The notes under the pieces: generated by a model
Told to the model about the DNA's origin: nothing
The model's database searches: none
What the model saw: only the letters and a program-made list of their open reading frames with translations
Assembly: GCA_934141475.1 (NCBI GenBank)
Contig: CAKPCG010000013.1
Location: forward strand, 1 to 46,032
DNA: 46,032 nucleotides
Direction of reading: 5' to 3'
DNA from: an uncultured Clostridia bacterium
GTDB lineage: Bacteria; Bacillota; Clostridia; TANB77; CAG-508
Shown here: piece by piece, positions 1 through 8,682 of the stretch
How positions within the stretch are numbered: the stretch's first letter is position 1
How the letters are laid out: every line of letters starts with the position of its first letter
Position numbers and translations under genes: made by a program

Positions 1-1023
1 CAATGGTGTAATGTATTAAGATGGGAAAAAGAAACAAGACCATTTTTACGTTCAAGAGAATTTTTATGGCAAGAAGGTCATACAATTCACGAAACAGCAG
101 AAGAAGCAAAACAAAGAACTTTGCAAATGCTTGATATATATGGAGATGTAATAGAAAATCTTTTAGCAATACCTATTATAAAAGGAATAAAAACAGAATC
201 TGAAAAATTTGCAGGAGCAGAACAAACTTATACAATAGAAACAATGATGTATGATGGAAAAGCACTTCAATCTGCTACATCTCACTATTTTGGTCAAAAC
301 TTTACAAAACCATTTGAGGTTAAATTCCAAAATAGAGAAGGAAAACAAGAATATGCTTACCAAACATCTTGGGGGTCAACAACAAGATTAATAGGAGCAA
401 TTATAATGGCACATGGAGACAACAGAGGACTAAAATTGCCACCAAAAGTTGCACCAATACAAGTTGAGGTAATTCCAATTGCGCAACATAAAGAAGGTGT
501 TGAAGAAGCAGTTTCTGAAGTATATAAAAGCTTAAAAACAAAATTTAGAGTAGAAGCGGATTTTAGAAGACAAGTATCACCAGGAGTTAAATTTAATGAC
601 TCAGAAATGAGAGGAATACCACTTAGACTAGAAATGGGACCAAGAGATATAGAAAACAAAGAATGTGTACTTGTAAGACGTGATACATCTGAAAAAATAA
701 CTGTAAAATTAGAAGAACTAGAAAACAAAATTACAGAATTATTAGAAGAAATTCAAAAAAATATGTATAATACTTGTAAAAAAAGAATGGAAGAAAAAAC
801 TACAGTTGCACATAATTTAGAAGAATTTAAGGCAAACATGGATAAAGAGCAAGGATTTATAAAGGCTATGTGGTGTGGAGACCCTAAGTGTGAAGAAAAA
901 ATAAAAGAACTAACATCAGCTAAATCAAGATGTATGCCATTTATAAAAGAAGAAATAGGAGATACATGCGTATGTTGTGGTAAAAAGGCAGATAAATACG
1001 TAATTTGGGGAAGACAATATTAG
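1..1023 (+). CDS. proS: Prolyl-tRNA synthetase, C-terminal part (runs off the left edge)
   Basis: This is the 3' part of a class II aminoacyl-tRNA synthetase that charges tRNA-Pro. The frame is open from base 1, so the true start lies outside the window; 340 residues are visible. Motif 2 is seen near the left end (LRWEKETRPFLRSREF, then WQEGHT) and motif 3 around TSWGSTTRLIGA. The anticodon-binding domain follows (KVAPIQVEVIPIA). The end has a Cys-rich zinc-type domain (WCGDPKCEEK, CVCCGKK) and terminates in IWGRQY. A C-terminal zinc domain ending in Tyr is typical of the archaeal/eukaryote-like ProRS form found in many clostridia, not the long bacterial form with an editing insert. A promoter follows at once, so rimP is probably a separate transcription unit. 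Confidence 0.95.
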   Translation, partial: QWCNVLRWEKETRPFLRSREFLWQEGHTIHETAEEAKQRTLQMLDIYGDVIENLLAIPIIKGIKTESEKFAGAEQTYTIETMMYDGKALQSATSHYFGQNFTKPFEVKFQNREGKQEYAYQTSWGSTTRLIGAIIMAHGDNRGLKLPPKVAPIQVEVIPIAQHKEGVEEAVSEVYKSLKTKFRVEADFRRQVSPGVKFNDSEMRGIPLRLEMGPRDIENKECVLVRRDTSEKITVKLEELENKITELLEEIQKNMYNTCKKRMEEKTTVAHNLEEFKANMDKEQGFIKAMWCGDPKCEEKIKELTSAKSRCMPFIKEEIGDTCVCCGKKADKYVIWGRQY

Positions 1024-1059
1024 AAATACCTAAAAATTGGTAAAAATTTCAAAAAAAAC

Positions 1060-1088
1060 TTGCAATTAAGCCTAAAATAGTGTAAAAT
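1060..1088 (+). promoter_or_regulatory. Sigma-A-type promoter of the rimP-nusA-infB operon
   Basis: TTGCAA at 1060-1065 and TAAAAT at 1083-1088 are separated by 17 bases, with a TG just before the -10 box. It lies between the proS stop and rimP. Confidence 0.6.
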
Positions 1089-1110
1089 ATAAAGTGCATA
1101 AAGAAGGAGA

Positions 1111-1137
1111 AAGAGCGGGAGCAAAAATCCCGCTCTT
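1111..1137 (+). terminator. Leader hairpin upstream of rimP (attenuator or weak terminator)
   Basis: AAGAGCGGGA (1111-1120) pairs perfectly with TCCCGCTCTT (1128-1137) around a 7-base loop. It lies downstream of the predicted promoter and has only a poor T tract (TTAAATCTT). It is therefore more likely a leader element of the rimP-nusA operon than a simple proS terminator. Confidence 0.6.
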
Positions 1138-1163
1138 AAATCTTGTATATTAGGAGGTAAAAT

Positions 1164-1625
1164 TTGGCAAAAATAGAAGAAAAGGTTGAAGCCATAGTAA
1201 AAGAAAAAATTGAAAATATCGGCTATGAACTATATGATGTATTGTATATAAAAGAAGGTCCAAATAGAATACTAAGAATAGTAATAGATAGTAAAAATGG
1301 AATTTCATTAGATGACTGTGAAAAAGTAAACAATGAAATAAAAGAAACAATAGATCAGGCAGATTTAATAGAAGAACAATATTTTTTAGAAATATCATCA
1401 CCAGGAATAGAAAGACTTTTAAGAAAAGACTGGCAATTAAAAAAATTTAAAGGACATGAAGTAAATATAAAATTATTTAAAAAAGACGAAAAAGGCAACA
1501 AAGAATATACTGGAACTCTAGGAGAAATAACAAGTGATACATTAAATATTGATGTTGGAGAAAATATAAATATTGATAGAAAAACTATATCACAAATAAA
1601 AACAGTATATAGTCAAGAAGACTAA
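1164..1625 (+). CDS. rimP: Ribosome maturation factor RimP
   Basis: RimP assists 30S ribosomal subunit maturation in the cytoplasm. The 153-residue product has normal family length, with the N-terminal alpha/beta domain (GYELYDVLYIKEG, RIVIDSKNGISLDDC) and the hallmark ISSPGIERLLRKDWQ before the C-terminal SH3-like domain. The start is TTG at 1164, placed by a strong TAGGAGGT at 1151-1158; no ATG lies in a suitable position. It begins the conserved rimP-nusA-ylxR-infB-rbfA order, which supports the assignment. Confidence 0.95.
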   Translation: MAKIEEKVEAIVKEKIENIGYELYDVLYIKEGPNRILRIVIDSKNGISLDDCEKVNNEIKETIDQADLIEEQYFLEISSPGIERLLRKDWQLKKFKGHEVNIKLFKKDEKGNKEYTGTLGEITSDTLNIDVGENINIDRKTISQIKTVYSQED

Positions 1626-1714
1626 AAATGATTTAGGTGCAAAGTGCTATTGAAATTGTTAAAATATAATATTAACGAATTTTGTGTAATACACCAAAAG
1701 AAAGGAAGAGAAAA

Positions 1715-2863
1715 ATGAAAGCAATTGATAACAAAGAATTAATATTAGCATTAGAAGATTTAGAAAAAGAAAAAGGAATAAAAAAGGAATATTTATTAGA
1801 ATCTATTGAATCAGCATTAGTAACAGCATACAAAAGAAACTTTGATGCCCTAGAAAATGTAAAAGTTGTAATGGATAAACAAACAGGTGCAACATATGTA
1901 TATTCAATAAAAGAAGTTGTAGAAAGAGCAAATGACCCTGTTCAAGAAATAAGCTTAGATGAAGCAAAAAAAATAAACAAATCATTACAATTAGGAGATA
2001 ATGTTGAAATAGAAATAGTTCCTAAAAACTTTGGTAGAATAGCCGCTCAAACTGCAAAACAAGTTATTGTACAAAAAATAAGAGAGGCAGAAAGAGAAAT
2101 TATATACACAGAATATAGTGACAAAAAAGGAGAAATAGTTTCTGGCCCTATTCAAAAATCAGAAAAGGGAATAGTTGTAATGGATCTTGGAAAACTAGAA
2201 GGAGTTATGCCATTAAAAGAACAAATACCTACAGAAACATATAATGTAAATGATAAAATAAAAGCATATGTTGTAGATGTAGAAAAAGGTGAAAAGGGAG
2301 CTCCACAAGTAATTGTATCAAGAAGTCATCCAGATTTTGTAAGAAAACTATTAGAATTTGAAATACCTGAAATATATGAAGGATTAATAGAAATAAAAAG
2401 CGTGTCACGTGATCCAGGAAAAAGAAGTAAAGTTGCGGTATATTCACAAGATCCAAATATTGATCCAGTAGGTTCTTGTGTTGGTCAAAGAGGAATACGT
2501 ATACAAAACATAATAAATGAATTACATGGCGAAAAAATAGATGTTATAGAATGGAATCCAGATATTTCAATTTATATAGCAGCAGCATTATTACCAGCAA
2601 AAATAATGGCAGTAGATAGTAAAGAAGAAGAAAAATTTGCCCAAGTAATTGTTCCAGATGACCAATTATCATTAGCAATAGGTAAAGCAGGACAAAATGC
2701 AAGACTTGCTGCTAAACTTACAAATTGGAAAATAGATATAAAATCAGAAAGTCAATTTAGAAAAATGCTAGAAGAAAAACAAGAAGAATCTAACCAAGAA
2801 ATTGCCCCAGAAACTAATATAGAAAACAAAGATTTAGAAGAAACATCTATGGAAGAAGAATAA
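1715..2863 (+). CDS. nusA: Transcription termination/antitermination factor NusA
   Basis: NusA binds RNA polymerase and modulates pausing, termination and antitermination. The 382-residue product shows the N-terminal polymerase-binding domain (residues 1-125), an S1 domain (about 130-200, GEIVSGPIQKSEKGIVVMDLG), and two KH domains. KH1 has GSCVGQRGIRIQ and KH2 has LSLAIGKAGQNARLAA. The acidic tail has no extra repeats, as in other Gram-positive NusA proteins. I chose ATG 1715 after AAGGAAGAG; an upstream in-frame TTG-type start would add an unlikely basic extension. A TATAAT at 1665-1670 lacks a convincing -35 box, so the gene is probably co-transcribed with rimP. Confidence 0.96.
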   Translation: MKAIDNKELILALEDLEKEKGIKKEYLLESIESALVTAYKRNFDALENVKVVMDKQTGATYVYSIKEVVERANDPVQEISLDEAKKINKSLQLGDNVEIEIVPKNFGRIAAQTAKQVIVQKIREAEREIIYTEYSDKKGEIVSGPIQKSEKGIVVMDLGKLEGVMPLKEQIPTETYNVNDKIKAYVVDVEKGEKGAPQVIVSRSHPDFVRKLLEFEIPEIYEGLIEIKSVSRDPGKRSKVAVYSQDPNIDPVGSCVGQRGIRIQNIINELHGEKIDVIEWNPDISIYIAAALLPAKIMAVDSKEEEKFAQVIVPDDQLSLAIGKAGQNARLAAKLTNWKIDIKSESQFRKMLEEKQEESNQEIAPETNIENKDLEETSMEEE

Positions 2864-2917
2864 TTGTATTTAAAGCAAATACAATCAAAAGAGCAAATAA
2901 AAAGGAGACGATTTAAT

Positions 2918-3190
2918 TTGAAAAAATTGCCACAAAGAACATGTATAGGATGTAACACAAAAAAAGACAAAAAAGACTTAATTAGAATAGTAAAAAATAA
3001 AAATGGAGAAATAAATATAGACTCTACTGGAAAAATGGAAGGTAGAGGGATATACATATGTAAAGATGAGAATTGCTTAAAAAAAGCTATAAAAAATAAG
3101 AGAATTTCAAAAACATTTGAAATGGAAATAGAAAGTGATATATATGAAAATTTAAAAAAGATTATTAGTGGGGGTGATGTTATTGGGTAA
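2918..3190 (+). CDS. ylxR: YlxR family RNA-binding protein
   Basis: A small basic protein of the YlxR family (90 residues) with the diagnostic N-terminal PQRTCIGCNTKKDKKDLIRIV and the later GRGIYICKDENCLKKA. Family members are putative nucleic-acid-binding proteins encoded between nusA and infB; the B. subtilis protein has been linked to transcriptional control. The start is TTG 2918 after AAAGGAGA at 2901-2908; the frame is open further upstream but without an SD. The 3' end overlaps the start of infB. The L7Ae-like gene (ylxQ) often found between ylxR and infB is absent. Confidence 0.9.
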   Translation: MKKLPQRTCIGCNTKKDKKDLIRIVKNKNGEINIDSTGKMEGRGIYICKDENCLKKAIKNKRISKTFEMEIESDIYENLKKIISGGDVIG

Positions 3191-6100
3191 ATTAAAATTA
3201 TATGAATTAGCAAAAGAGATGGATGTATCTAGTAAAGATTTGTTAGAACAAGCAAAGCAAATGGGAATTAATATAAAAAGCCATTTAAGTGTTCTTTCAG
3301 ATAAAGATATAAAAAACTTAAAAGAAAATTATAAAAAACCAGAAAAAAATAATATGAAAAAAGATAACAAAAAGGTAAATGGACAAAAAAAGGATAATCC
3401 TGTAATAATAAGAAGAGAAGTAATTATTGAGGAAGAAAATAAAAATCATAAAAATGAAAGTAAAAACCAAGATACAAAAAATCCGTTTGTACAAAGAAAC
3501 AAAAAGAGTGATTTTAACATAGTTTACAGAAATAAGCCTACAAAGCCTATGACTGTAAGTGAATTGTTTGGTTTAAATAAAAAGCAAGAGGATGTTGAAA
3601 ATAAAGAAAAGATGAAAGTTGAAACAAAAATTGAAACTAAAATTGAAGAGACAAAAAAAGAAATAGAAAAAAAATTAGAAGAAAAAAAGGTAGAACAAAA
3701 AGAAGTGAAACAAGTAAAAGAACAAGAAAATTATAATAAAAAAATAGAGAATAATCAAAATACAAATAAAACATATGATTTCCATGAAAAAAGAAATCAA
3801 CCATTTAACCGCAACAATAATGAGAATAACTCTTATCCACAACGTAATTACAGAAATAATGATAGATATAGTAGTGACAGAAATTACGAAAAGAATGATA
3901 GAAACTACGATAAAACAGAAAGAAATTACGATAGAAATGATAGAGGATATCAAAATAGTAGAAAAGAAGGATATAGATCAAATCAAAGAAACTTTGATGG
4001 AACAAATGGATTCCAAAGAAGAGACAACAGATATCAAAATGGTTCAAATGATAGAACTTGGCAAAAAGATAATAGAAATGGTCAAAATAATAATTACAGA
4101 AATAATAATCAAAATGGTAGAAGCGGTTATAATAATAACTACCAAGGAAATAAATTTGGAAATAATGGAACAAAAAGGCCATTAGATGAAAAAGGAATAG
4201 AAAAAAATATAAAAAATATTATTACTGTTGAAACAAATATAGAAGAAAAAAGTGCACGTGAATATAGTAGAAACATGGAAAAACAAAAAAATAATAATAA
4301 ATTTGATGAAAACAGAAATAATAAGAAAAAAACAAGAAGAAACCAAGAAGATTATTCTATAAATGAAAAGAAATTAAATAATTTAAAACAAAGAAATAAT
4401 TTATCTAATATGTTTGATGACCAAGAAGACAGCATGCTAGATTACTATGATTTAACAACACAAAGAGGAAGAAAAGGTAAAAAGAAAAATACTAAGGGAG
4501 AAGAAAGAACAAAACAAAAAATCTTCAAACTTACAGAAATTACAATACCAGAATCTATTAGTGTTAAAGACTTAGCAAGTGAACTTAAAAAGACATCAAG
4601 TGAAGTTATAATGAAATTAATGTCTTTAGGAATAATGGCAACATTAAACAATAATTTAGATTTTGATACAGCATTTTTAGTTGCTTCTGAATTTGGAGTT
4701 ACAGCAAATAAAAAACAAGAAATAAAAGAAGAAGATATTTTATTTGATGAATCTGAAGATAAAGCAAATGAACTAAAAGAACGTCCACCAGTAGTTGTTG
4801 TTATGGGACACGTTGACCACGGAAAAACATCACTTTTAGATGTAATTAGAAAAACAAATGTAATAGGTGGAGAAGCAGGAGGAATTACACAAGCAATAGG
4901 TGCATATCAAGTAAAAGTTAATGATAGAGAAATAACATTTTTAGATACACCAGGACATGAGGCATTTACTCAAATGAGAGCAAGAGGTGCACAAATTACA
5001 GATATAGCAATACTAGTTGTTGCAGCAAATGATGGTGTAATGCCACAAACAGTAGAAGCTATAAATCATGCTAAATCAGCTGGAATTCCAATAATAGTTG
5101 CAATTAATAAAATAGATTTACCAGATAGCAATCCTCAAAAAGTAAAAGAAGAACTTATGCAATATGAATTAGTACCAGAAGAATGGGGAGGAGACACAAT
5201 ATATGTTGAGATTTCTGCTAAAAAGAACATAAATATAGATCAATTACTAGAAATGGTATTACTAGAAGCAGATGTATTAGAATTAAAAGCAAATCCAACA
5301 AAACAAGCAAAAGGTGCTGTAATAGAAGCAAGACTAGATAAAAACAAAGGAGCTATAGCATCAGTTTTAGTACAAAGAGGAAAACTTGATATTGGAGATA
5401 CAGTAGTTGTTGGAACATCTATTGGTAGAATACGTTCAATGGTAAATGATAAAGGTAAAAAAATAAAATCTGCAGGACCATCAACACCAGTAGAAATTAT
5501 GGGTCTTACAGAAGTACCACAAGCAGGAGATATTTTCTATGAAGTTAAAGATGAAAAAATGGCTAAACACTTAATAGAAAGAAGAAAACGTCAAGCAAGA
5601 GAAAAATCAATAAATCAAGTATCTGCAGTAACATTAGATAATCTATTTGGACAAATGGAAGAAGGAAAATTAAAACAATTAAACTTAATTGTAAAAGCAG
5701 ATGTTCAAGGTTCTGTAGAAGCATTAAAACAATCACTTGAAAAATTAACAAATGAAGAAGTAAGAGTAAAAGTAATCCATGCTGCTGCAGGAGCTGTTAC
5801 AGAATCAGATGTTACACTTGCAAAAGTTTCAAATGCAATTATAATAGCATTTAATGTAAGACCTGTTGCATCAGCAAAAAATGAAGCTGAAAAGGATGAA
5901 GTTCAAATAAAACAATATTCAGTAATATATCAAGCAATAGATGATGTTGAAGCAGCAATGAAAGGAATGCTTGATCCTAAATTTGAAGAAGAAGTAATAG
6001 GAACAGCTGAAATTAGACAAATATTTAAAATATCAAATGTTGGAACAATTGGTGGAGCAATGGTATTAACAGGAAAAATAGAAAGAAATGCAGGAGTAAG

Positions 6101-6278
6101 AGTTATTCGTGATGATGTTGTTATACATGATGGAAAACTAATATCATTAAAACGTTACAAAGATGATGCAAAAGAAGTTGCAAAAGACTTTGAATGTGGA
6201 ATTCAGCTAGAAAAATATAATGATATTAAAGAAGGAGACATCTTAGAAGCATATGTAATGAAGGAAATAAAAAGATAA
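3183..6278 (+). CDS. infB: Translation initiation factor IF-2 with a long low-complexity N-terminal region
   Basis: IF-2 is the GTPase that positions initiator tRNA on the 30S subunit and promotes subunit joining. A first IF2-N module (LKLYELAKEMDVSSKDLLEQ) starts the protein. A disordered stretch of roughly 380 residues follows, first Lys/Glu-rich, then Asn/Arg/Tyr/Asp-rich (RNYDRNDRGYQ-like runs). A second IF2-N module (ISVKDLASELKKTSSEVI) precedes the G domain at about residue 540, with GHVDHGKT, DTPGHE, NKID and SAK motifs. Domains II, III and IV are complete. TTG 3183 is chosen because GGGGGTGAT at 3170-3178 gives ideal SD spacing; ATG 3177 is the alternative. It overlaps the ylxR stop, implying coupling. 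Length is 1031 residues. Confidence 0.95.
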   Translation: MGKLKLYELAKEMDVSSKDLLEQAKQMGINIKSHLSVLSDKDIKNLKENYKKPEKNNMKKDNKKVNGQKKDNPVIIRREVIIEEENKNHKNESKNQDTKNPFVQRNKKSDFNIVYRNKPTKPMTVSELFGLNKKQEDVENKEKMKVETKIETKIEETKKEIEKKLEEKKVEQKEVKQVKEQENYNKKIENNQNTNKTYDFHEKRNQPFNRNNNENNSYPQRNYRNNDRYSSDRNYEKNDRNYDKTERNYDRNDRGYQNSRKEGYRSNQRNFDGTNGFQRRDNRYQNGSNDRTWQKDNRNGQNNNYRNNNQNGRSGYNNNYQGNKFGNNGTKRPLDEKGIEKNIKNIITVETNIEEKSAREYSRNMEKQKNNNKFDENRNNKKKTRRNQEDYSINEKKLNNLKQRNNLSNMFDDQEDSMLDYYDLTTQRGRKGKKKNTKGEERTKQKIFKLTEITIPESISVKDLASELKKTSSEVIMKLMSLGIMATLNNNLDFDTAFLVASEFGVTANKKQEIKEEDILFDESEDKANELKERPPVVVVMGHVDHGKTSLLDVIRKTNVIGGEAGGITQAIGAYQVKVNDREITFLDTPGHEAFTQMRARGAQITDIAILVVAANDGVMPQTVEAINHAKSAGIPIIVAINKIDLPDSNPQKVKEELMQYELVPEEWGGDTIYVEISAKKNINIDQLLEMVLLEADVLELKANPTKQAKGAVIEARLDKNKGAIASVLVQRGKLDIGDTVVVGTSIGRIRSMVNDKGKKIKSAGPSTPVEIMGLTEVPQAGDIFYEVKDEKMAKHLIERRKRQAREKSINQVSAVTLDNLFGQMEEGKLKQLNLIVKADVQGSVEALKQSLEKLTNEEVRVKVIHAAAGAVTESDVTLAKVSNAIIIAFNVRPVASAKNEAEKDEVQIKQYSVIYQAIDDVEAAMKGMLDPKFEEEVIGTAEIRQIFKISNVGTIGGAMVLTGKIERNAGVRVIRDDVVIHDGKLISLKRYKDDAKEVAKDFECGIQLEKYNDIKEGDILEAYVMKEIKR

Positions 6279-6301
6279 AAAAGCAAAGAAGGGAGGCTTA
6301 T

Positions 6302-6664
6302 ATGCCACAAAGAAAATCAACAAATCGTATGGATAAGGTAAATGAAATGCTAAAAAAAGAAATTAGTATTATAATAGACCAAGACTTGCGAAATCAAAAT
6401 ATTACAGGACTAGTTAGTGTAACAAAAGTAAAAACAGCACCAGATTTTAGCATAGCAAGAGTATATATAAGTTTACTAAACTGTAAAAGCAAAAAGAACA
6501 CATTAGAAGGGATAAAAAAAGCCTCAGGTTACATTAGAACAGAGATTGCAAAAAGAATAAATTTAAGATACACTCCAGAACTTATATTTGAACTAGATGA
6601 AACAATGGAATATGGTTCAAGGATAGAAAGTATATTAAAAGAAATAATGCCACCAGAGGAATAG
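6302..6664 (+). CDS. rbfA: 30S ribosome-binding factor A
   Basis: RbfA is a cold-shock-related assembly factor that binds immature 30S subunits. The 120-residue product has the usual KH-like core: RMDKVNEMLKKEISIIIDQ, then LVSVTKVKTAPDFSIARVYIS, and RIESILKEI near the end. ATG 6302 follows GGGAGGC closely. It is the last gene before a strong terminator. Confidence 0.94.
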   Translation: MPQRKSTNRMDKVNEMLKKEISIIIDQDLRNQNITGLVSVTKVKTAPDFSIARVYISLLNCKSKKNTLEGIKKASGYIRTEIAKRINLRYTPELIFELDETMEYGSRIESILKEIMPPEE

Positions 6665-6683
6665 TTAAAATGAAAATTAAAAG

Positions 6684-6712
6684 CGGTTCTTTTATAAAAA
6701 AGAACCGTTTTT
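6684..6712 (+). terminator. Rho-independent terminator after rbfA
   Basis: CGGTTCTTTT (6684-6693) pairs perfectly with AAAAGAACCG (6698-6707) around ATAA, followed by a T run. Confidence 0.88.
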
Positions 6713-6737
6713 AAAATAAATAAAGAAGGGAAAAAAT

Positions 6738-7688
6738 ATGACTTTAGATACAATATTAGAAGAAATAAAAAAAGCAAAAAAAATTGTAGTATTAACACAT
6801 GAAGCTCCAGATGGAGATGCAATTGGAAGCTCACTTGCTGTAGGTCTAGCTTTAGAAGGACTAGAAAAAGATGTTGATATAATAATTCCAGAATATTCAA
6901 AATCATTTGCATTTTTACCAGGAACAGATAAACTAAAAAAGAATACAGATATTACAAAATATGATTTAGCAATATCTTTAGATTGTGCAGACATAAAAAT
7001 ATTAAAAGGATATACAAAATATTTTGAACCCGCAAAAACAAAAATAGTAATAGACCATCATAGTAGTAATATAATGTATGGAGATATAAACTTTGTAAAT
7101 CCAGTAGCACCAGCTTGCTGTGAAGTTTTAATAGGAATGTTTAATTATTTTGGAATAAAAATGACAAAAGATATTGCAACATGTTTAATGACTGGAATAA
7201 TAACAGACACAGGTGGATTTGCATATAATGCAACAGCAGAAACGTTTGAATTTGCATCAGAAATTTTAAGACTTGGTGTTAATATATCAGAAATATTTAG
7301 AAGAGCATTACATACAAAAAATAAAGCAAATTTTGAACTAACAAAAAGAGCAATGGATAGGTTAGAATTTTTTGAAGATGGAAAAGTAGCATTTACATAT
7401 ATAACAAACGAAGACCAAGAAGAAGTACATGCAGTTCAGGGAGATCATGAAGGTATAGTTGATGTTGGAAAAAATATAGAAGAAGTAGAAGTATCTATAT
7501 TTTTACATGAAACAAAATCAAAAGGATATAAAATATCTTTAAGATCACTTGAATATGTAAATGTAGCTCAAATAGCAATTATGCTAGGTGGCGGAGGTCA
7601 CATTAGAGCAGCGGGAGCATATGGAAAAGGAACTCCAGAGCAAATAAGAGAAAAAGTATTAAAAGAAGTAAGAAAACAATTAAAATAA
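6738..7688 (+). CDS. nrnA: DHH/DHHA1 phosphoesterase, NrnA-like nanoRNase / pAp phosphatase
   Basis: NrnA-type enzymes degrade short oligoribonucleotides and dephosphorylate pAp with Mn-dependent chemistry. The 316-residue product has DHH motif I (DGDAIGSSLA), motif II (DCAD), motif III (DHHSSN, around residue 107), and motif IV in the MTGIITDTGGF segment. The C-terminal DHHA1 domain carries GGGGHIRAAGA. Length and position between rbfA and truB match the common Firmicutes arrangement. ATG 6738 follows AAGAAGGG. Confidence 0.92.
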   Translation: MTLDTILEEIKKAKKIVVLTHEAPDGDAIGSSLAVGLALEGLEKDVDIIIPEYSKSFAFLPGTDKLKKNTDITKYDLAISLDCADIKILKGYTKYFEPAKTKIVIDHHSSNIMYGDINFVNPVAPACCEVLIGMFNYFGIKMTKDIATCLMTGIITDTGGFAYNATAETFEFASEILRLGVNISEIFRRALHTKNKANFELTKRAMDRLEFFEDGKVAFTYITNEDQEEVHAVQGDHEGIVDVGKNIEEVEVSIFLHETKSKGYKISLRSLEYVNVAQIAIMLGGGGHIRAAGAYGKGTPEQIREKVLKEVRKQLK

Positions 7689-7699
7689 AAGGTGTTTTT

Positions 7700-8581
7700 A
7701 TGGATGGAATAATAATAATAAATAAAGAAAAAGATTGGACATCTAATGATATAGTTCAAAAATTAAAAGGAATTTTCCGTGAAAAAGTAGGACATACAGG
7801 AACATTAGACCCTCAAGCAACAGGAGTATTACCAATTTTGATAGGAAAAGGAACAAATCTTTCAAAATACTTAATAAATCATGACAAAGAATATATTGCA
7901 ACAATAAAATTAGGAACAAAAACATCAACAGCTGATGGAGAAGGCAAAATTATTGAAACAAAAAATGTAAGTGAAATAATGTTAGAAGAAGATTATATAA
8001 AAAAAGTACTAGAAAGTTTTATAGGAAATCAAACTCAAATTCCTCCTATGTATTCTGCAATAAAAGTTAATGGAAAAAAACTATATGACTATGCAAGAAA
8101 AGGGCAAAAAGTTGAAGTTCAGCCAAGAAATATAAAAATTTATGATATAAAATTAGTTGGAATTTCAAAAGAAGAAAAAGAAATTACATATAAAGTAAGG
8201 TGTTCTAAAGGAACATATATAAGGACTTTATCAGAAAATATTGCAGAAAAATTAGGAACAGTAGGATTTATGAAAAATTTAAATAGAACAATGGTAGGTG
8301 AATTTTTAATAAATCAAGCTATTAAAATTTCTGAAGTTGAAGAAATTTTAAAAAATGGGGATAACATTGAAGAAAAGATTATAACTGTTGAAAAATTTTT
8401 TGAAAATAAACCTAGAATTGAATTAAATGATAATAATTTAAAGAAATTTTTGAACGGTGTTTTAGTTTATTTTGAAACAAAAGATGGAGTATATAAAATA
8501 TATAATAAAAATATATTTGTAGGAAGTGGAGTAATAAGGGAAAATAAATTAAAAAGAGATATAATTACATTAATAGGTTGA
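7700..8581 (+). CDS. truB: tRNA pseudouridine-55 synthase TruB
   Basis: TruB isomerises U55 in the T loop of most tRNAs to pseudouridine. The catalytic Asp lies in GHTGTLDPQATGVLPI at about residue 37. Further family signatures are IPPMYSAIKVNGKKLYDYAR and the RCSKGTYIRTL block. A PUA-like C-terminal region is present, giving 293 residues. ATG 7700 follows AAGGTG; the gene lies 11 bases after nrnA, so the two are co-transcribed. Its TGA stop overlaps the -35 box of the next promoter. Confidence 0.94.
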   Translation: MDGIIIINKEKDWTSNDIVQKLKGIFREKVGHTGTLDPQATGVLPILIGKGTNLSKYLINHDKEYIATIKLGTKTSTADGEGKIIETKNVSEIMLEEDYIKKVLESFIGNQTQIPPMYSAIKVNGKKLYDYARKGQKVEVQPRNIKIYDIKLVGISKEEKEITYKVRCSKGTYIRTLSENIAEKLGTVGFMKNLNRTMVGEFLINQAIKISEVEEILKNGDNIEEKIITVEKFFENKPRIELNDNNLKKFLNGVLVYFETKDGVYKIYNKNIFVGSGVIRENKLKRDIITLIG

Positions 8582-8607
8582 CATAAACAAAGAAAAAGTG
8601 GTATAAT
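8578..8607 (+). promoter_or_regulatory. Strong sigma-A promoter of cassette gene A
   Basis: A perfect TTGACA (8578-8583) and a perfect TATAAT (8602-8607) are separated by 18 bases. The -35 box overlaps the truB stop codon. Confidence 0.85.
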
Positions 8608-8615
8608 ATACTTGC

Positions 8616-8638
8616 TTAAGCATAAATTGTATGCTTAA
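8616..8638 (+). promoter_or_regulatory. Perfect inverted repeat in the gene A leader
   Basis: TTAAGCATA (8616-8624) and TATGCTTAA (8630-8638) flank AATTG just after the -10 box. It could be an operator or a 5' mRNA hairpin; there is no T run, so it is not a terminator. Confidence 0.6.
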
Positions 8639-8682
8639 AATAACCGTAAACCCAGAGTATGCAAGTGCATAAGGAGGAAAAA

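Noticed and set aside
3775..4185. Overlapping open frames in infB on both strands
   Set aside because: They arise from the repetitive, stop-poor DNA of the low-complexity IF-2 segment.
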